DNA of 64,000 nucleotides from Perca fluviatilis (Eukaryota; Chordata; Actinopteri; Perciformes; Percidae), in the NCBI RefSeq assembly GCF_010015445.1, contig NC_053133.1, positions 21,017,922 through 21,081,921 of the forward strand, given 5' to 3'. The notes under the pieces were generated by a model. That model saw only the letters and a program-made list of their open reading frames with translations. It did no database searches and was not told the origin of the DNA. Positions 12,159 to 25,085 of the stretch are shown here, one piece after another. The translations under genes and the position numbers were made by a program. Each line of letters begins with the position of its first letter. Positions within the stretch are counted from its first letter, which is position 1.

Positions 12159-12159
12159 A

Positions 12160-12403
12160 GTAATAGACATTTTTCACGGCAGCCATGTTTACATGTCATA
12201 GTAGGAAATGCACAGGTGTATTCAAAACCATTAATGATGGCTGCATTCCACTTAGGAGAGGCCCTGGTATTGTGCATGCTGACTCACTGAAATAGCTTAC
12301 TGGGACACTTGATGGAATTGAGCCATTGTTAAGGTTATCAATTTCAGCTGATCTTTTCCTACTATGACAAGTCAAAATGTCTGCTGTGAAAAAGGTCCAT
12401 TAC
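12160..12403 (-). mobile_element. MITE with about 45-bp terminal inverted repeats
   Basis: The left end GTAATAGACATTTTTCACGG and the reverse complement of the right end GTAATGGACCTTTTTCACAG continue in parallel for about 45 bp, through a CATAGTAGGAAA block. The interior contains GTATTGTGCATGCTGACTCA. A second, split copy in the opposite orientation lies at 23997-27308. The 76-codon ORF inside is not a gene. Confidence 0.85.
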
Positions 12404-12982
12404 GACTGGAGAAAAGAAGGAAGTCGGGGGACGTAGCATAAAGAGTCAGCATAGGTAGGAGGTTGGGGTGGATTGACGGGTCAATCAAACACAGCACTTT
12501 GACCAAGGAGATCACTGTTAGTGTCACGTGTGAAACCAAAATTCCTCGTTGACTTAAGTTACATCACGTTCAACATCACCTAAACCTAACCAAGAAGTTT
12601 TGTGCCTAAACGTAACCAAACTGCGACTGTTTCACATCGTTTATGATGTGTTTAAAACCACCGGTTTGATATGCTGCCCCTGGTAGGGGCACTACTTTAG
12701 GAAATGCATCTGTTGATCATATTAGAGGGTAGGAATATATGACCTATTTCTGTATGGATTGGAGAACATGTTGGTATGTTCAGATAGGAGTGTTTTTATG
12801 GTTAACTTTGAATATTATTCCTGATTCCCAGTGAATATTAGATACTTGATAAATACAGGCCTAGAATTCCCAAAATTATGGAAAGTTACAGTATTTAAAA
12901 CAGTTAAACATTTGTGGGAATTCATTAAGTGTATGCAAAACACTATAATATTGCTTAGAATGTAAAGAAATATTAGCAAACA

Positions 12983-12984
<2 letters not shown>

Positions 12985-13065
<81 letters not shown>
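12985..13065. repeat. (CA)n microsatellite
   Basis: About 80 bp of CA dinucleotides with a single interruption (CACCAC) near 13033. The cysteine/valine-rich minus-strand ORF over it is an artefact of the repeat. Confidence 0.97.
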
Positions 13066-13067
<2 letters not shown>

Positions 13068-15984
13068 TAAACAGACATACATTAATGCAGAGAGGTCAAA
13101 TTAATAGTCATTCAAACTGCCAAAGGGCACTTTTTCTTCTCCAAAAGCTGTTTTTTATTCATGCACACAGTGTTGGAGCGATCTCTGTGATTTCTTATCA
13201 ACATGCACAAGTTCCTCGACCTTTGAATACAGAAAATAACCCAAATACCCAAAGAGAATAATGATGATTAACTGCAGGCATTTCTGTAATTAATTAAAAT
13301 TACCAGAGAATCCATAATGAATGTGGAAGAGCAAGACAAAGTCATTGCCAATTCTTGATATGCGATTAGAACTAAGAAAGGGGCACTTGTCTGTAGATAA
13401 ATGAACTTTTTGAGAAAATGTATCTCAGTCAGAGGTGAATGTGGGATTATATTAAAACAGAAAAAGGTCTTTTTAGATACATCATTTTGATACAGTTCCT
13501 CATACGAATATTAAGGTCATGAGTGTAGTGTGGTAGATTGCAGGGAGAGGTGAGGGGAGTGGTAATCGAAGGGAGGTATCTTGCGGCCCGTTGGCTCCAC
13601 CCCTGAGCCTTTTATGGACTTCCTCTTCCAACAAGGAGAGGCTAGGATTAATTAGGTGATTGGGGTTTTGGAGGGAAAAGGGGAAGCAGGTTGTGAACTG
13701 GGAACAAAAGAGGCAGAGAGAGAAAAGGAGTGGAGCTGAGTGAGACAAGTTGGTGGAAAAGGACTGAGAAGTGAACTGAACTAAAACTGTGTGATTAAGT
13801 GCTGTGACCTGGACTGGCTGACTACCCCCCTGTGTACCGAACTGTTCTGGACGAGGCCCTGTTTGTGGATTACCTGTGGATTAAAGACGACATGAATGGA
13901 TTGTGGACAGTTCACCTGATTAAACGATTAACTTTACAGCACTCCAGTAAGACAATACGCTATTCTAAAGACAAAAAAAAAAAAACATCTCACACACAGG
14001 GGCAGGGGTCAATGGGATTTCTAAGAACGCTTGACAAAAGAAAAACAGACTATGCATGTTTTCACTTCTTCGAAGGATGACCGGCATTGTAATGACTTGG
14101 TGATTGTGTGCAGCTCTCCCTTTTCATTTGACTTGACACAGGTCTGTTTTTACCTTTGTCTCCTCATCGACAGGATGTTTCCACTCCACAGGTATTTGAG
14201 GAGATCCCAACCAATCAGGGAAAACGACCCAGTGAGGTGAAGAGGCTGAGGCCAGCAGAACTTTGATTTGATATTGTTTCCTCTCAGAATGAACATTTGG
14301 TTGCAGGGACTGTCAGGAATAAGAGGTAAGAAAAAAAATGCTCGGAGGAACCAGTTCAGTAAATTAAATGGATTTACGTAGAGCAGCGAGGCCTCGCAGA
14401 ATAATTTTCAATAAGAAGGAGATTGATGAATATGGTGAATGGCAAACGGCTGCCGGATCCATTTGTTTTGAATCCGTTCTGTGAAATTAAATCCTCAACT
14501 GATTATGAGAGAATAGTATTACATGGATGAGGAGGCAGGAATAGAAATATGAAACAATTCCAAATGTAGAGGAGTGTTTTCTCTTACCCCTTGGAAATAA
14601 TGCTCCATGCTGATGCCACTACCCTATGCAGAATTGATGCTCGCTGATAGAAATCATCCAAGAAATGGCTTTCATGATTGCAGCTAATGTTTGCATTCAG
14701 CTGTTTGCCAGTTAGGATATAATCTCTGCTGCTCATTTATACATTTCTTGAGTCAAGATTAAATTCCAGGGAGATATCATGCACCTGCATTCTGGAGACT
14801 TGTAATGTTGACCATGTGTGTTTGCTTGACATGCAGAAAACATTAATTGAACATTTAAAAGGTTGTGTAATTGCTTTCTTATCACCAAACTCTGGTGTTA
14901 TTTTGATAAAGCTGCCAATAGACTTACAATTTTCAGTCAGTGTTCTTGCTTCTTCTTCTGTGGCGAGATTGGCAGCATCTCAGAACTCCAAATCCTGGCC
15001 AGGAGGCCAGTGTGTACATAGACGGTATTCAGTGCTAATCTGATTAGGGTGAGGAGATAGGGATGCCTGGACTATATGTCATCTGAGTACAGCATCACCG
15101 CTATTGATTAACTGAGCAAACATCAGATAGAGATACCAAACATTTACACAGAAATGTACACGCACACACATACAAACACAACCTGCTATTCTGGGCTATG
15201 GCAGATGGTGGTCAGATAAACTCCAATACAGTATATGGGTTCATTTTAAAGGGCATTTTCCTGCGTATTTCCCATAGACTATAAAATAGGTATTATCTGC
15301 CAAACTAGTCTGTCCACTCTACCAACCGGCTGCTGGGGATAATACATTGGAATTGAGACAGATGTCTTTCATCAAACAACCAACTCATTCATAATGGGGT
15401 GAAAATTAGAACCCTAGACGACCGTAACAAGCAATGATTGCGATGGCAAGTGTTTCAAATCCAAACCAGACCATAAACCTGTCAGCGGCCTGACAATAGC
15501 TGATACAATTTTGATCAATGATTTCCAGATTTTGGAGGCATCCTGCCATCACACCTCATTGATCATGTCAACTTGTTTTTTGGTTAAAACAGCCTAATTT
15601 TACAGAGAAGAAGCATCCATCTGTTGTGCTGCGAGGAGCCATGTGTGTTTGAACAGGTTTTGTGTGTGTAAACACTGTAATGCTTATTTGTCCATGTGAG
15701 AGATGACTGGGATTACAGAAGATAATAGACAAATAGGAAGCAATCTTTCAGGGGGGGAAACAAATTCCTGCCCGTGGGCCAAATGTCCTGACTGTGTATG
15801 CTTTATCTGTGTAACAATTAGGATTCATATCCCCTTGTAATTACCAATAATGTTCACTCCCAGACATCACATGGCTTCAAAGCTGTTCCAGATGATGAGC
15901 GATGTTCGCACTGGTACTGACAAAACTGAAAGATATCTTTCAGTTCTCAAATTGTTTTTTATGGCTTTATGGATGGAAGTGACA
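13066..15984. other. Unique DNA, no gene recognised
   Basis: About 2.9 kb with no recognisable coding exon, RNA or transposon end. Non-repetitive AT-rich stretches near 13.3 kb (TAATTAATTAAAATTA) and 14.4 kb look like ordinary or conserved non-coding DNA, but conservation cannot be judged from one sequence. Confidence 0.5.
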
Positions 15985-16640
15985 GACGGTCAGTCGATCC
16001 AACAAATGGTGTAGAATGCAATATTTTTATAACGATTCCATGTATTGCTATTAAATCTTGTACAGACTTTAATGACCACCCCAGAGGATGAAACCTACTG
16101 AATTTGGTGATCCCCTGACTTTTAGTCTTGCACCACAATGAGGTTGACATTTGTGGTTTCAATTGAAATGTCTCTACAATTGTTTGGTAAATTTGGTACA
16201 GACGTTCACAGTCCTGAGAGGATGACCCCTAACCTTTCCTCTGGGGCCACTATGAAGTTCACATGGTTTTAGTGAAACATGTTGACAACTGTTGGAGTGA
16301 TTGGAATGAAATTTGGTCTATACATCCATATTCTACAGAGGATAAATCTTAATGACTTTGGTGGCGCCCTGACTTTTCATCAAGTACCACCTGGAGGTCA
16401 TCTACTAGTTGGATTGCCAAGAAAAATGTCATGGTCCCAAGAAGATGCATAATAATAACTTTAGTAACCAACTTTTACTCCTGCTCCACCATGAGGTTGA
16501 CATTTGTGGTTTTGAGTGAAATGTGTAGACAACTATTGGTTGGATTGCCATGAAATTTGGTACAGACTATCACAGTCCCGAGAAGATGGACCCTAATGAC
16601 GTTGGTGATCCTCTGACCTTTCACCTAGAATCATCAGACA
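15985..16640. repeat. Degenerate tandem repeat, unit about 120-125 bp
   Basis: The phrase ATGAAATTTGGTACAGAC recurs in degenerate form near 16048, 16186, 16310, 16430 and 16552, and GAGGTTGACATTTGTGGTTT occurs near 16140 and 16491. Between them lie variants of GACTTTGGTGATCCCCTGAC. Spacing of about 120 bp gives five diverged units. This type of array is familiar in teleosts. The 67-codon minus ORF is read out of the repeat. Confidence 0.8.
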
Positions 16641-16865
16641 TTTTTAGCAATCCAGTAAAATATCTCAACAATACGTTTTGTAATTTGTGTTAGGGATAAT
16701 TAGCAACTGTTAGTATGCTAACACACTAAGGTGACCACAGTATACATTGTATCAGCTAAACATTAGCATGTTAGCATTTTCATTGTGAGCATGCTGAGGT
16801 TAGCTTCTAGTTCAAAGCACCACTGTGCCAAAGTACAGCCTCACAGAGCTCCTAGCATGTCTGTA
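16641..16865. repeat. TTAGCATG-rich repeat adjoining the tandem array
   Basis: Imperfect recurrences of GCTAA, TTAGCATGTTAGCATT and GAGCATGCTGAGGTTAGC, ending with CTCACAGAGCTCCTAGCATG, continue the array and in my experience accompany it in fish genomes. No ORF or terminal repeat is seen. Confidence 0.5.
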
Positions 16866-17469
16866 AATCTTAATCTTGTTGAATTCAAGGTTAGATCTTT
16901 TCCACCCATCTGCAATCATTATTTTAATTGGAGGTAAGTATTGGCCCTCAATCTTCAGCCTCTTTCATGTCATCTATTCCCATTCCATTTGTTACTTCAT
17001 ATTTTCAAGGTTTGTTTATACTTTATGTTAATATTCAGTAGTTGGGGTATTTGAGTAAGGCAAGGAATTGCAATTGATGTGCTAACTTGACGTGTTGCTG
17101 CCCGTGGGAATATCATCAGGGTTATGGTGTGGCAAAGATAAACTCTGGAATGAAGAATAAAGGTTAGAGTGCAAGGAGATTGAGACTCCTCAGACTCTGC
17201 AGGTAATACTGATCTCATGTGATCATTTAAAAACATTATGTAAAGGGCAATTTAAAGCAAGTTTAAAGCCTACATCTACCTCGAGTACAGGTACATGGAC
17301 AGTTTCTTCTGGTTTTCATGGTTTGCTGAATTTGTGACAAAAAATTAAAATATCAAATTAAGTTTTAATGAATCCTGCATTTCTGAGCCAGCTAAGATGG
17401 ATGCACTGTAAATAAAGAAGTGGTGGAAAGAGCCAGGGCTGAATGGAAGAGTGACTATCAGATAGAGAT
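16866..17469. other. Unique DNA, no gene recognised
   Basis: GGAGGTAAGTATT near 16930 matches a splice-donor consensus, but no exon-like ORF leads into it. Nothing else stands out. Confidence 0.5.
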
Positions 17470-17600
17470 TCACTTTCTCCTCTAAGGGAGGGGAAGTGGC
17501 CATTAGTCAGGGAAGTAATCTAATCAACGTTGTTGTGCACAACAGTGCAGACAGCCGCAACGCATCACTGGGCACTATTATTCTTAGTCATGTTCTCATT
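17470..17600 (+). repeat. Diverged inverted pair, left copy
   Basis: GGGAGGGGAAGTGGCCATTA at about 17485 recurs exactly on the minus strand near 20220. Around it the two copies share CTTTCTCCT upstream, a degenerate TAATCA block downstream, and GCATCACTG-x-GCAC about 80 bp on. Translated in one frame both give VAISQ, then an LI motif, but no protein family is recognised. It may be an old repeat or a duplicated non-coding element. Confidence 0.6.
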
Positions 17601-18809
17601 GAGGGAGAAAACACCGGCTCCCAACCATCCAAATCTCCTTCCTCCATGTGTGCAGGTCCTGCACTGAGAGGCTGCTTAAATGCCGTGCTACAGATAGGAA
17701 AGGGGGAGGAAGGAGACTCCTCTGAACCAGAGACTGACTGTTAATATCATAGCCCATTAATGCATTTGAAACAGTAATATCAATGTAGTGGGTAGCAGTA
17801 TATTATCTGCATCTATTCCTGTACTCAACCTTCATTTTCCTGCTGTGCTGGTTTATGTTCTGATGCCCCTTGCATGTGGCGATAATCTCAGGGTTGCAGG
17901 AGATATAGGTGAGAGATGAAAGAGGAAGAGAGTAGAGAGCAGTGTTTTGATGGCCAACTGCCACAAGTTCAGCCAAGGTCACACTGCATCGTACTACACT
18001 TCATAAACTTTTGGGGCTACAAAGCCACAGGGAGTACAAGGATTAGACAATAACGTTTAGTGGCAAAAGGTGCAAATAGTTCATCTATATTCATATATTT
18101 AATGGCATACATCATTAGTTTTTACAGTCTCTTCATTTTACATCATCCTGCCTTGATTTTCTGTTGCTGTCACACTTACAGTATATGCATGAGAGAAAAA
18201 GTGAGAAAGAAAGTCTATTTAGAAAAATATTTAGAATATATTAGTCGTAGCATATTGTTTAAAATTGTACAGTACCCAAAATAATTGATCCAGACATTGC
18301 TTCTGTCCAGCAAAAACCTACAGTATGTATCAGGTATTAATATTTAACACATTTCATCTCTATGTTTTCAATTTTATGGATGCTTTGATGGATGCCTCTC
18401 ATCACCTGCTCACACTGGCCCGGTCTTTATCACAGTTCAAACCCTCTCAGGGTCAAGTGATTTTTTTGATAGACAATTCATTTCGAATATATGCACTTAA
18501 TTCCTTTGAGCTCTGCAATATCACCTAAAGCACATTTACGGCAACAGTAAATCATGTGGGGGTCTATCATAAAAGCATATTCCCCAATTGATCCAGAGCC
18601 CGTAGAGCCCGGCCCGTTTTAATGGTACACCAATTTCTTGCTCTTCGTTGAAACCCTGCTCTGATGAGAAGGTCAAACCTCGGCATCCTAAGCAGTGATG
18701 TGACATGTGAATGACAGCAGCTTACACACATGCAGGGAATTCACAATTGACTTAATTCATGGTCTTTGTGCTTGACTACATGTGAAACAATTGTTGTAGT
18801 CAATTGATT
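17601..18809. other. Unique DNA, no gene recognised
   Basis: Nothing supportable; ORFs of 67-74 codons lack motifs. Confidence 0.5.
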
Positions 18810-19412
18810 CAATAGGGTGCCAGATTTCTATAGAACCTTCCAGGCGAAAACCCAGCTAAAACACACTGTAAACAGGCCTTAATATGTAGGGGAAAAAACA
18901 CCCAATCTGGCAACACCAGCCACCAGTGTCGCACCGCCGCATGCGTCATCAAAACAAAAAGCAGCATGGAGGCGACGAAGCAGCAAGGAGGCTTTATATG
19001 ATCATTTAAACAAGTTTCATGACAAGGTCGGTGAGGATGCAAAAAATCTTACATTTCTGTGCAAACTTTGCCCACCGGCTTTCAAAAAGAAAATCCGCAC
19101 TTCAGTCACATCCACATCAAACCCGAAACGGCACATTGAACTGATTGGATATGAAGATTAAATCTGACGTATAGTTTCAGTGTTAAAACTGATAAAATAA
19201 TTGCGGTCTGTGGTTCTATATGGACTGTGGCAATAATTTTGAAAAATAATAGCTGGCAGCAACATATGGAAAAAAAGAACTATGAACTAGTTCATTTTTG
19301 GAACTGTGAACTTAGTTCAAAATTTTGAAGTATGAACTGAACAAGTTCATTTTAAAATTTGTGAACTGAACTTTGAACTAGTTCATGTAGAAAGTGAACT
19401 TTCCCAACACTG
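18810..19412 (+). mobile_element. hAT transposon remnant
   Basis: The right terminus reads AGTTCACTTT on the opposite strand within CAGTGTTGGGAAAGTTCACT, a typical hAT end. The last 120 bp hold repeated AGTTCA/TGAACT words, as in hAT subterminal regions. A BED-finger fragment lies inside. The left terminus is not seen, and most of a transposase gene is missing, so this is a deletion derivative. Confidence 0.7.
18986..19161 (+). pseudogene. BED zinc-finger fragment of a hAT transposase
   Basis: The frame reads EALYDHLNKFHDKVGEDAKN, then LTFLCKLCPPAFKKK, then TSTSNPKRHIEL before a stop. C-x-x-C followed by a T-S-N-x-x-R-H helix is the BED-finger layout found at the N terminus of hAT transposases. 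The second histidine of the usual H-x(3-5)-H is not evident, and the frame ends at a stop soon afterwards, with no RNaseH-like catalytic domain. Confidence 0.6.
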
Positions 19413-20100
19413 CCTAATGGTATGGTTACCCTGTTAGTCTGTTAGCTGTTGAGTAAAATAAGCTAGCAACAAAACACTACAACAGTTTTTTTGCTTAGAG
19501 CATTAGGTGACAGTAAAGCGGGCAGTATACTGAAAATGAGACTGCTAGCATAATGGTGGAGAGGTCAAAGACCAAAGATTCACATGCTGGATGAAAACTA
19601 AACAGTAATTATTCCATTTATCCACAACTTTGACCAACACTGGTGTATTTTTAAAATGACACTGACTTTTCAAACCATCTAGCTTAACATTGTGAGGGCT
19701 CTGAATTTCTGAACACCACCTCTGTGCTGCACTTGGAGTTTTCATTTCCAAACAGGCTTTAGAAACCAGAATGAAGCGTCTGACCTGGAAAACAAAAGAA
19801 CATACAGAGTACCACAACAACAAAGCAAACAGAGGACAGATAAATTTGAGGTTTCTCATTCCACCATTTCTTTAGACAGACCAAGAGGACATCTGGCTGA
19901 ATGACACTTGCTTTTAAGGCAATGGGCTTAAATGGAATACATGCCTGTGCTCATGTACTGCAGGGCCTTTTCAGTCCATTTTTATACAGCATTACAATGA
20001 GATGTAAAGACAGAAAGTAACAGCTGAAAAACAGCCAATGTATCGCTAGAAGAGCTGCTATTCTTGGGCTACAAAGTAAAGTTGAAAGCTCCCTCGAAAG
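19413..20100. other. Unique DNA, no gene recognised
   Basis: The 104-codon minus ORF at 19545-19859 has no domain, and its composition is like the surrounding non-coding DNA. Confidence 0.5.
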
Positions 20101-20240
20101 GGAATGTGATCGTGGCTAATGCCCCTCATGGTGCTCAGTGATGCAATGAGCTTATTCACAACGCTGCCATTGACAGAAGTGATTAAATCATTTTCTTGAC
20201 TAATGGCCACTTCCCCTCCCCAAGGAGAAAGCAGATCTGG
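20101..20240 (-). repeat. Diverged inverted pair, right copy
   Basis: Reverse-complement partner of 17470-17600. The GGGAGGGGAAGTGGCCATTA block is exact and the flanks are diverged. The 68-codon minus ORF here (VAISQ, LITSV, IASLSTM) parallels the translation of the left copy only because the DNA is related. Confidence 0.6.
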
Positions 20241-21190
20241 GGCTGATGCATGTGTCGTTCCCATCGCCAGGGATGTAACTTTGATCTGATTAATTTATTC
20301 AAACAGGGCAACAGGGACAATCACCACATTAAAAGCCTTGGAACTAATATCCATCTTTCTAATCAGTATGATGAAAATGTTCTATTCATGGAAACAATCG
20401 TCTGAAAAGATGACTTTGTCAAAAAAAGAATTCTGAAATGTATGGCTCTTATATACAGGGATAATCCTTTAGTCTTCAGATACATGTCAATATTTGCCTG
20501 TTACCATTTCAATGTATAACTTGAACATTGTTATTCTTTTCTATGTATTCTAAAGAAGAAACTGATACAAAGGGTTGATGAATTTCTTCCTAGAGAAAAG
20601 AAATTCATTAATTTCAGTCCCAAAGTGACTTCAGAACGTAAGTTTGAACATCATAAGTGGATCATACAAATCAATTGCTGCCTTATCACATTGAAAGCTA
20701 GAGCATGTTGGCTCTCTACACTGGTGGGCCACTTTAGGATTCCTGAACAGCCGCTCACCCAGGAATAGAAGTGGTAATTGTTCTTCCACTGTCTCTGGAC
20801 AATTACTGAGAGTCACTGGTTTATGTTAAAATTGTTCTGATGAAGTTGCATTTATAGTGACAGTAAATGGGGGACAGCAAAAAACAAGTGTATTTTTAGC
20901 AGTTATTTTCTGAGAGAAAGGCAGGTTACCTTACGTTTCACATATCCTGCTTTGATTGCTTAGAAGCTTGAGTTAATGCTGCAGTATTTTCATGATCATG
21001 ACAAAGGCTGCTCATGTGTTATTAAGATGGAAGTAGGAGTTGCTAAAAGCAAATTAAAGTGGCAATAATGGATTGGCCATGTGTGTGAACAGTGTCACAA
21101 CTCTTTGTCAATCAGATATATTGGTCTTTTTAATACCCACAACACTGACATATTATTATCTTTTAGGTTGTGAATTTATTAGCAAACCGT
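20241..21190. other. Unique DNA, no gene recognised
   Basis: GAATTTCTT and AAGAAATTC near 20.59 kb form a small hairpin. Nothing else is seen. Confidence 0.5.
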
Positions 21191-21400
21191 TGCATATTTT
21201 CACATCCAGCAGAATCAAAGCAATTTGTCGTGTTTCTGGCCACATTGCGAGTATAAGTTCAATGTTTACTCTTCTTTTGGCTCTGATTTGGTCTCCACCA
21301 ACTCCAGGGGGAAATATGTGGTTCTTTAGCTGCCAAATGTGCCACTGTCTTCACCAGCTATTCGCTAATCTCTATAAACAGATATGTAGATATGAATGCT
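21191..21400 (-). repeat. Probable interspersed repeat fragment
   Basis: TGCCAAATGTGCCACTGTCT at about 21331, followed by TCACCAGCTA, is similar (27 of 36 positions) to the reverse complement of the segment at 38361-38396. The flanking text about the CTCCACCAACTCC block resembles a known teleost dispersed repeat. The 109-codon plus ORF at 21073-21402 is read through this repeat and is not called a gene. Confidence 0.4.
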
Positions 21401-23825
21401 GAATCCGTAGAAAAGATTTCGAAGCATGGATTCCGTTTGCAGTCCGAGTAGTATTGACCAAGCATGTTTGAGTGGACATTGGTTGCATGCAGGTAAACGA
21501 TCCAGGTGGAGAGCAAAAGAGGCGGAAAGCATTAGCCAAAATGCAAATGGGAACCCATCAGCTATTGTCTGATTACTATTATTTACTAACTTTATTTGTA
21601 TTTCTGTTTATAGAATTAACCGAAATGTCATCTGGACCTTAAACACCTACAGAATCTATCGACTTGGACTGTAAACAATGGCCGACGCACAGAAGAGGAA
21701 GTCTTGGCCTGGATATCCAATGGCTACACCAGAACCCCAAAATTATTGCTTGAAGAGTCTAAATCGTCATCAGACCGATGGCCAATGGGTTCCGAGTAGG
21801 GTTGCGGGCTGAAAAACCAGAACAATAAGGTAAAAGATGCTAATATGCTCCGTAGAGCTGAGGGGAACAGCAGTTGGAATAGAATTATCTGTGGGTTTAT
21901 TCCTACAAGGAATCTCTTTCACATACAGTACAAGTAGTTACGTGATCCATTGTCAATATAAATTAAAGGAAGTTTGTGTATCATATCTTTTGGAAGAAAT
22001 GTGCCACTTTTAGCAGTTTGTATTTCTGTAAGTTGAGTTACAACAATATGTATAGCTGTGTCAGTCTTATTCCAGTTTGTCCACACTTTCGTGGCCATTT
22101 TCTTTTGACTATTTTTCAGACCTGTCACATAAAATATAATGTCTGCATGTTTATGAGATTGACTCTATTACTTTTACAACTGGGGAATTAGCTGTCAATG
22201 AGCACGACATCAGAGATATTTAAATAGCTGAAAAAAATCTTAGATGTGGACGACGATTCAGAGATACTTTTTTGTATGAAACTTTCTTCATGCAGACCTG
22301 ATGACCAATGATTTATGATATTTGATTTTCTGCCATAAAAACACTCAAATGTTCCACATTATTCAGGCTTGTTATGAAAAACAAACAGTTGTGCTTTGTT
22401 CCGCTGCAGCCTTCCCAAGTTAAAAACAGCCTGAAGCTCAAATCTCTTTCCCAAAACGTTGTTGTATACGTCAATATAAATATTGTATGAGCTGTGTTGT
22501 TTATCCTCCAGATAATCTGGAGGTAGCTAATAGTAATGTTGAGAAATTTCAGACAACAGCCTTACCATTGAGTTTCCTCACCATATTTAATGTTCAGAAG
22601 GGAGATGCCTTGCTTTTGCCCTTGAGTTTACTAATTGGAGGTCAAATCAGCTAAAAGTATTTATAGTACTCACCTCTACTCTTGTACGTTTCTCTGCTTA
22701 TATTCAAGACACAGCAGGATGTGTTTTCACATCCATGCTCCTCATTTCCATGCTTTTATTCTCTCAAAACCCACCAAAATAATATATAATTACGGTATTA
22801 TTTGTCTTTTTTAAGAATCCTCTTTCTGACACTTTTTTTTAATAAGTCTGACAACTATTGGAAAGTTAGTGTGTGTAAAACATGGACTTTTTGATCAGGT
22901 TTAGATCTCAGAGTGAATGCTGAGCCTATACACTTTGGGGTGATAAGAAAGTAAGGAACACCAGATTAAATGGCCTCAGGGTTCAGCCTGAGGGTGCAGT
23001 GGTGATCATTGGTCACTGTCATCCACTAAGTCTTCTTTTTCCTTGCTGCCTTTTGTTTAGCGCAGCTGGCCTCTGTGGTCTCTCCAGCACAGAGAATAAT
23101 TCTGAAACAGTGTGATTAATGTGATGCCACATGATCTGATGTTCTAAGATGTTTTTCCTCAAAGCCTTTTTTATTTGCTGTGATTAGCAGACCAATCGAT
23201 TGCATACAAGAAAATAACAGGAATGCAACCAGAATGCAACAAGGAAAGTTTGATTCCCTGCGTGACATTTCATTTCATCATCTAGAATAAAGGATCTAAC
23301 ATTGGCAAACACTGAGAGGCTCTTCAGATGCGTAAAAAAAAAATTGTGAACATGGCCATCATCATCAACACTTTACAGAGCATATTAATCTCTAGATGAA
23401 CAACAGTCTGGAGACTTAGGCTTTCAGAGAAATGGCTAATCAGGAGGCAGGTGCTTAGAGGAGCAAGGCGTTTTCAATTAGCTCCTCAACCACCTAGTTG
23501 GGTGCGGTGAAAAGTCTTCAGGTATCTATATATAGACGATACAGGTTATTGTGTTGGGTATATGTATGCATCTACCAACAGGTACATATCTGCATACACA
23601 CATGTATAAGCATACAAAAAAAGAATAGAGAGAAACAATTGGTCTGGTTTATGTAAATTGCCCAGACATGGCTCACATAATGGGAAGAAAAACATAAAAA
23701 AGTACAATTGCTATGTAGGAACTACAGTAATGGCAACATGAAGAGCAAAAGCCACACATTTACATTAAATAGCAAGATATTATTCTTCTTTAAGTCCCTC
23801 TGGAAAAAAATCTATTTACATTCTC
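21401..23825. other. Unique DNA, no gene recognised
   Basis: About 2.4 kb without credible coding or RNA features. A 9-bp stem hairpin (CCTCCAGAT/ATCTGGAGG) lies near 22507-22525. Confidence 0.5.
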
Positions 23826-23870
23826 AACTAAGTACTCCTACAGCAACCACTTCTATGTGGTTTAGTAGTC
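23826..23870 (+). repeat. 43-bp inverted repeat outside the nest, left arm
   Basis: The segment starting AACTAAGTACTCCTACAGCA and ending GTGGTTTAGTAG is the exact reverse complement of 27483-27526. Beyond it the flanks do not match well, so this looks like a truncated copy of the repeat at 27463-27808 lying in the opposite orientation. Confidence 0.85.
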
Positions 23871-24390
23871 TGTTGGATGGCACAAAATAAGAATAATGAG
23901 ACCGCATGTCGTGGGACATACAGTATGACTTTATATCACAGGTCTTCTTGTTTTACCAATATATCGATATAAGGTAAATGGCCAAAACAGATGCACATTG
24001 GCCTTTCTCACAGCAGACATTTTTACTTGTCATAGAAGAAAAAGCACAGGTGTTACCAATGACACTAACGATGGCTCTGGTCTACTCAAGTGTTGACAGT
24101 AGCTAAGTTTCCATCCACTTGTCAATCGAATTATCTGAAGTTCGGTAAAAAAACTCATGCGAATAAAGCTGGTAAAAGTGTGTTTCCATCCAAAAGCTTT
24201 AAAGCGAATAAAAACCTGTGCGTAATGAAGTCACATGCTGTTTTGCGATTAAATTGGTATATCGAATTGATTTGAGACATTTTAAGGTGTTTCCATTCAT
24301 TTTTGCACTGAATCACACAACATTCAAGCGAACTTTTGCGAACAAAGTTTTGCTAGACAAAAGTAATTGTTGTTAATATTAGAAGACAAG

Positions 24391-24567
24391 CTAAGCTACG
24401 ATGGGCCTTTGGCTGAGGATCTGATCCAGCTCATCAAAAAGGTGGAACTTGCCTTTTATTTTCTCTCCGGCACCGCTGCGAGACAACTCTCTTTTTTGAG
24501 ACATGTATCGCTGTTTGAACGCCTTCCATTTACTCCGCAGGACGTCCCACGGCTTGTTGTAAGGGAC
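24391..24567 (-). pseudogene. Myb/SANT-like gene of the transposon, C-terminal part
   Basis: On the minus strand the frame reads VPYNKPWDVLRSKWKAFKQR, continues through KRELSRSGAGEKIKGKF and ends FDELDQILSQRPIVA with a TAG stop at 24391-24393. L-R-S-K-W-K is the last helix of a Myb/SANT-like DNA-binding domain. The domain start lies 2.1 kb away at 26682-26948, separated by the foldback structures. Whether the gap is spliced as an intron or breaks the gene cannot be told from sequence alone. Confidence 0.65.
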
Positions 24568-25085
24568 ATTCTAAAACGCTTAACGTGAAAAAGCTTAACG
24601 TGGTTTAATGTATCTAAACAACGATCAATCATCACCAGATGTATCATGTTCATATCTTGTCATGAACACTTAAGCCTGTCAAAAAAACTAAATCGAAATC
24701 CAACGATTATAGAAGTTATCTCACGTTAATGTTTTCTTCATCATTGTGTCAGATAACGTCCATAATATTTGGACATTGGGTTAGATTTGACCGTTTTCAG
24801 TGGTTATGAGGGGTAATATCAGAGAGAAATTTGGTGATGATTGATCATTGTTTAGGTACATTCAACATTAAGCTTTTCCATAATGAAGCAGAAACGCTTA
24901 ATGTTAAATAATGTCCATAATAATTGGACATTGGGTTAGATTATTTGACAGTTTTCAGTGGTTATGAGGAGCAATATGAGAGAGAAATTTGGTAATCATT
25001 GATCATTGTTTAGGTACATTAAACCACGATAAGCTTTTTCCTCGCCATAGGGCCAATTGATGAAGAAAACATTAACGTGAGATAA

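Noticed and set aside
12815..13066. Cys/Val-rich minus-strand ORF
   Set aside because: Produced by reading the (CA)n microsatellite.
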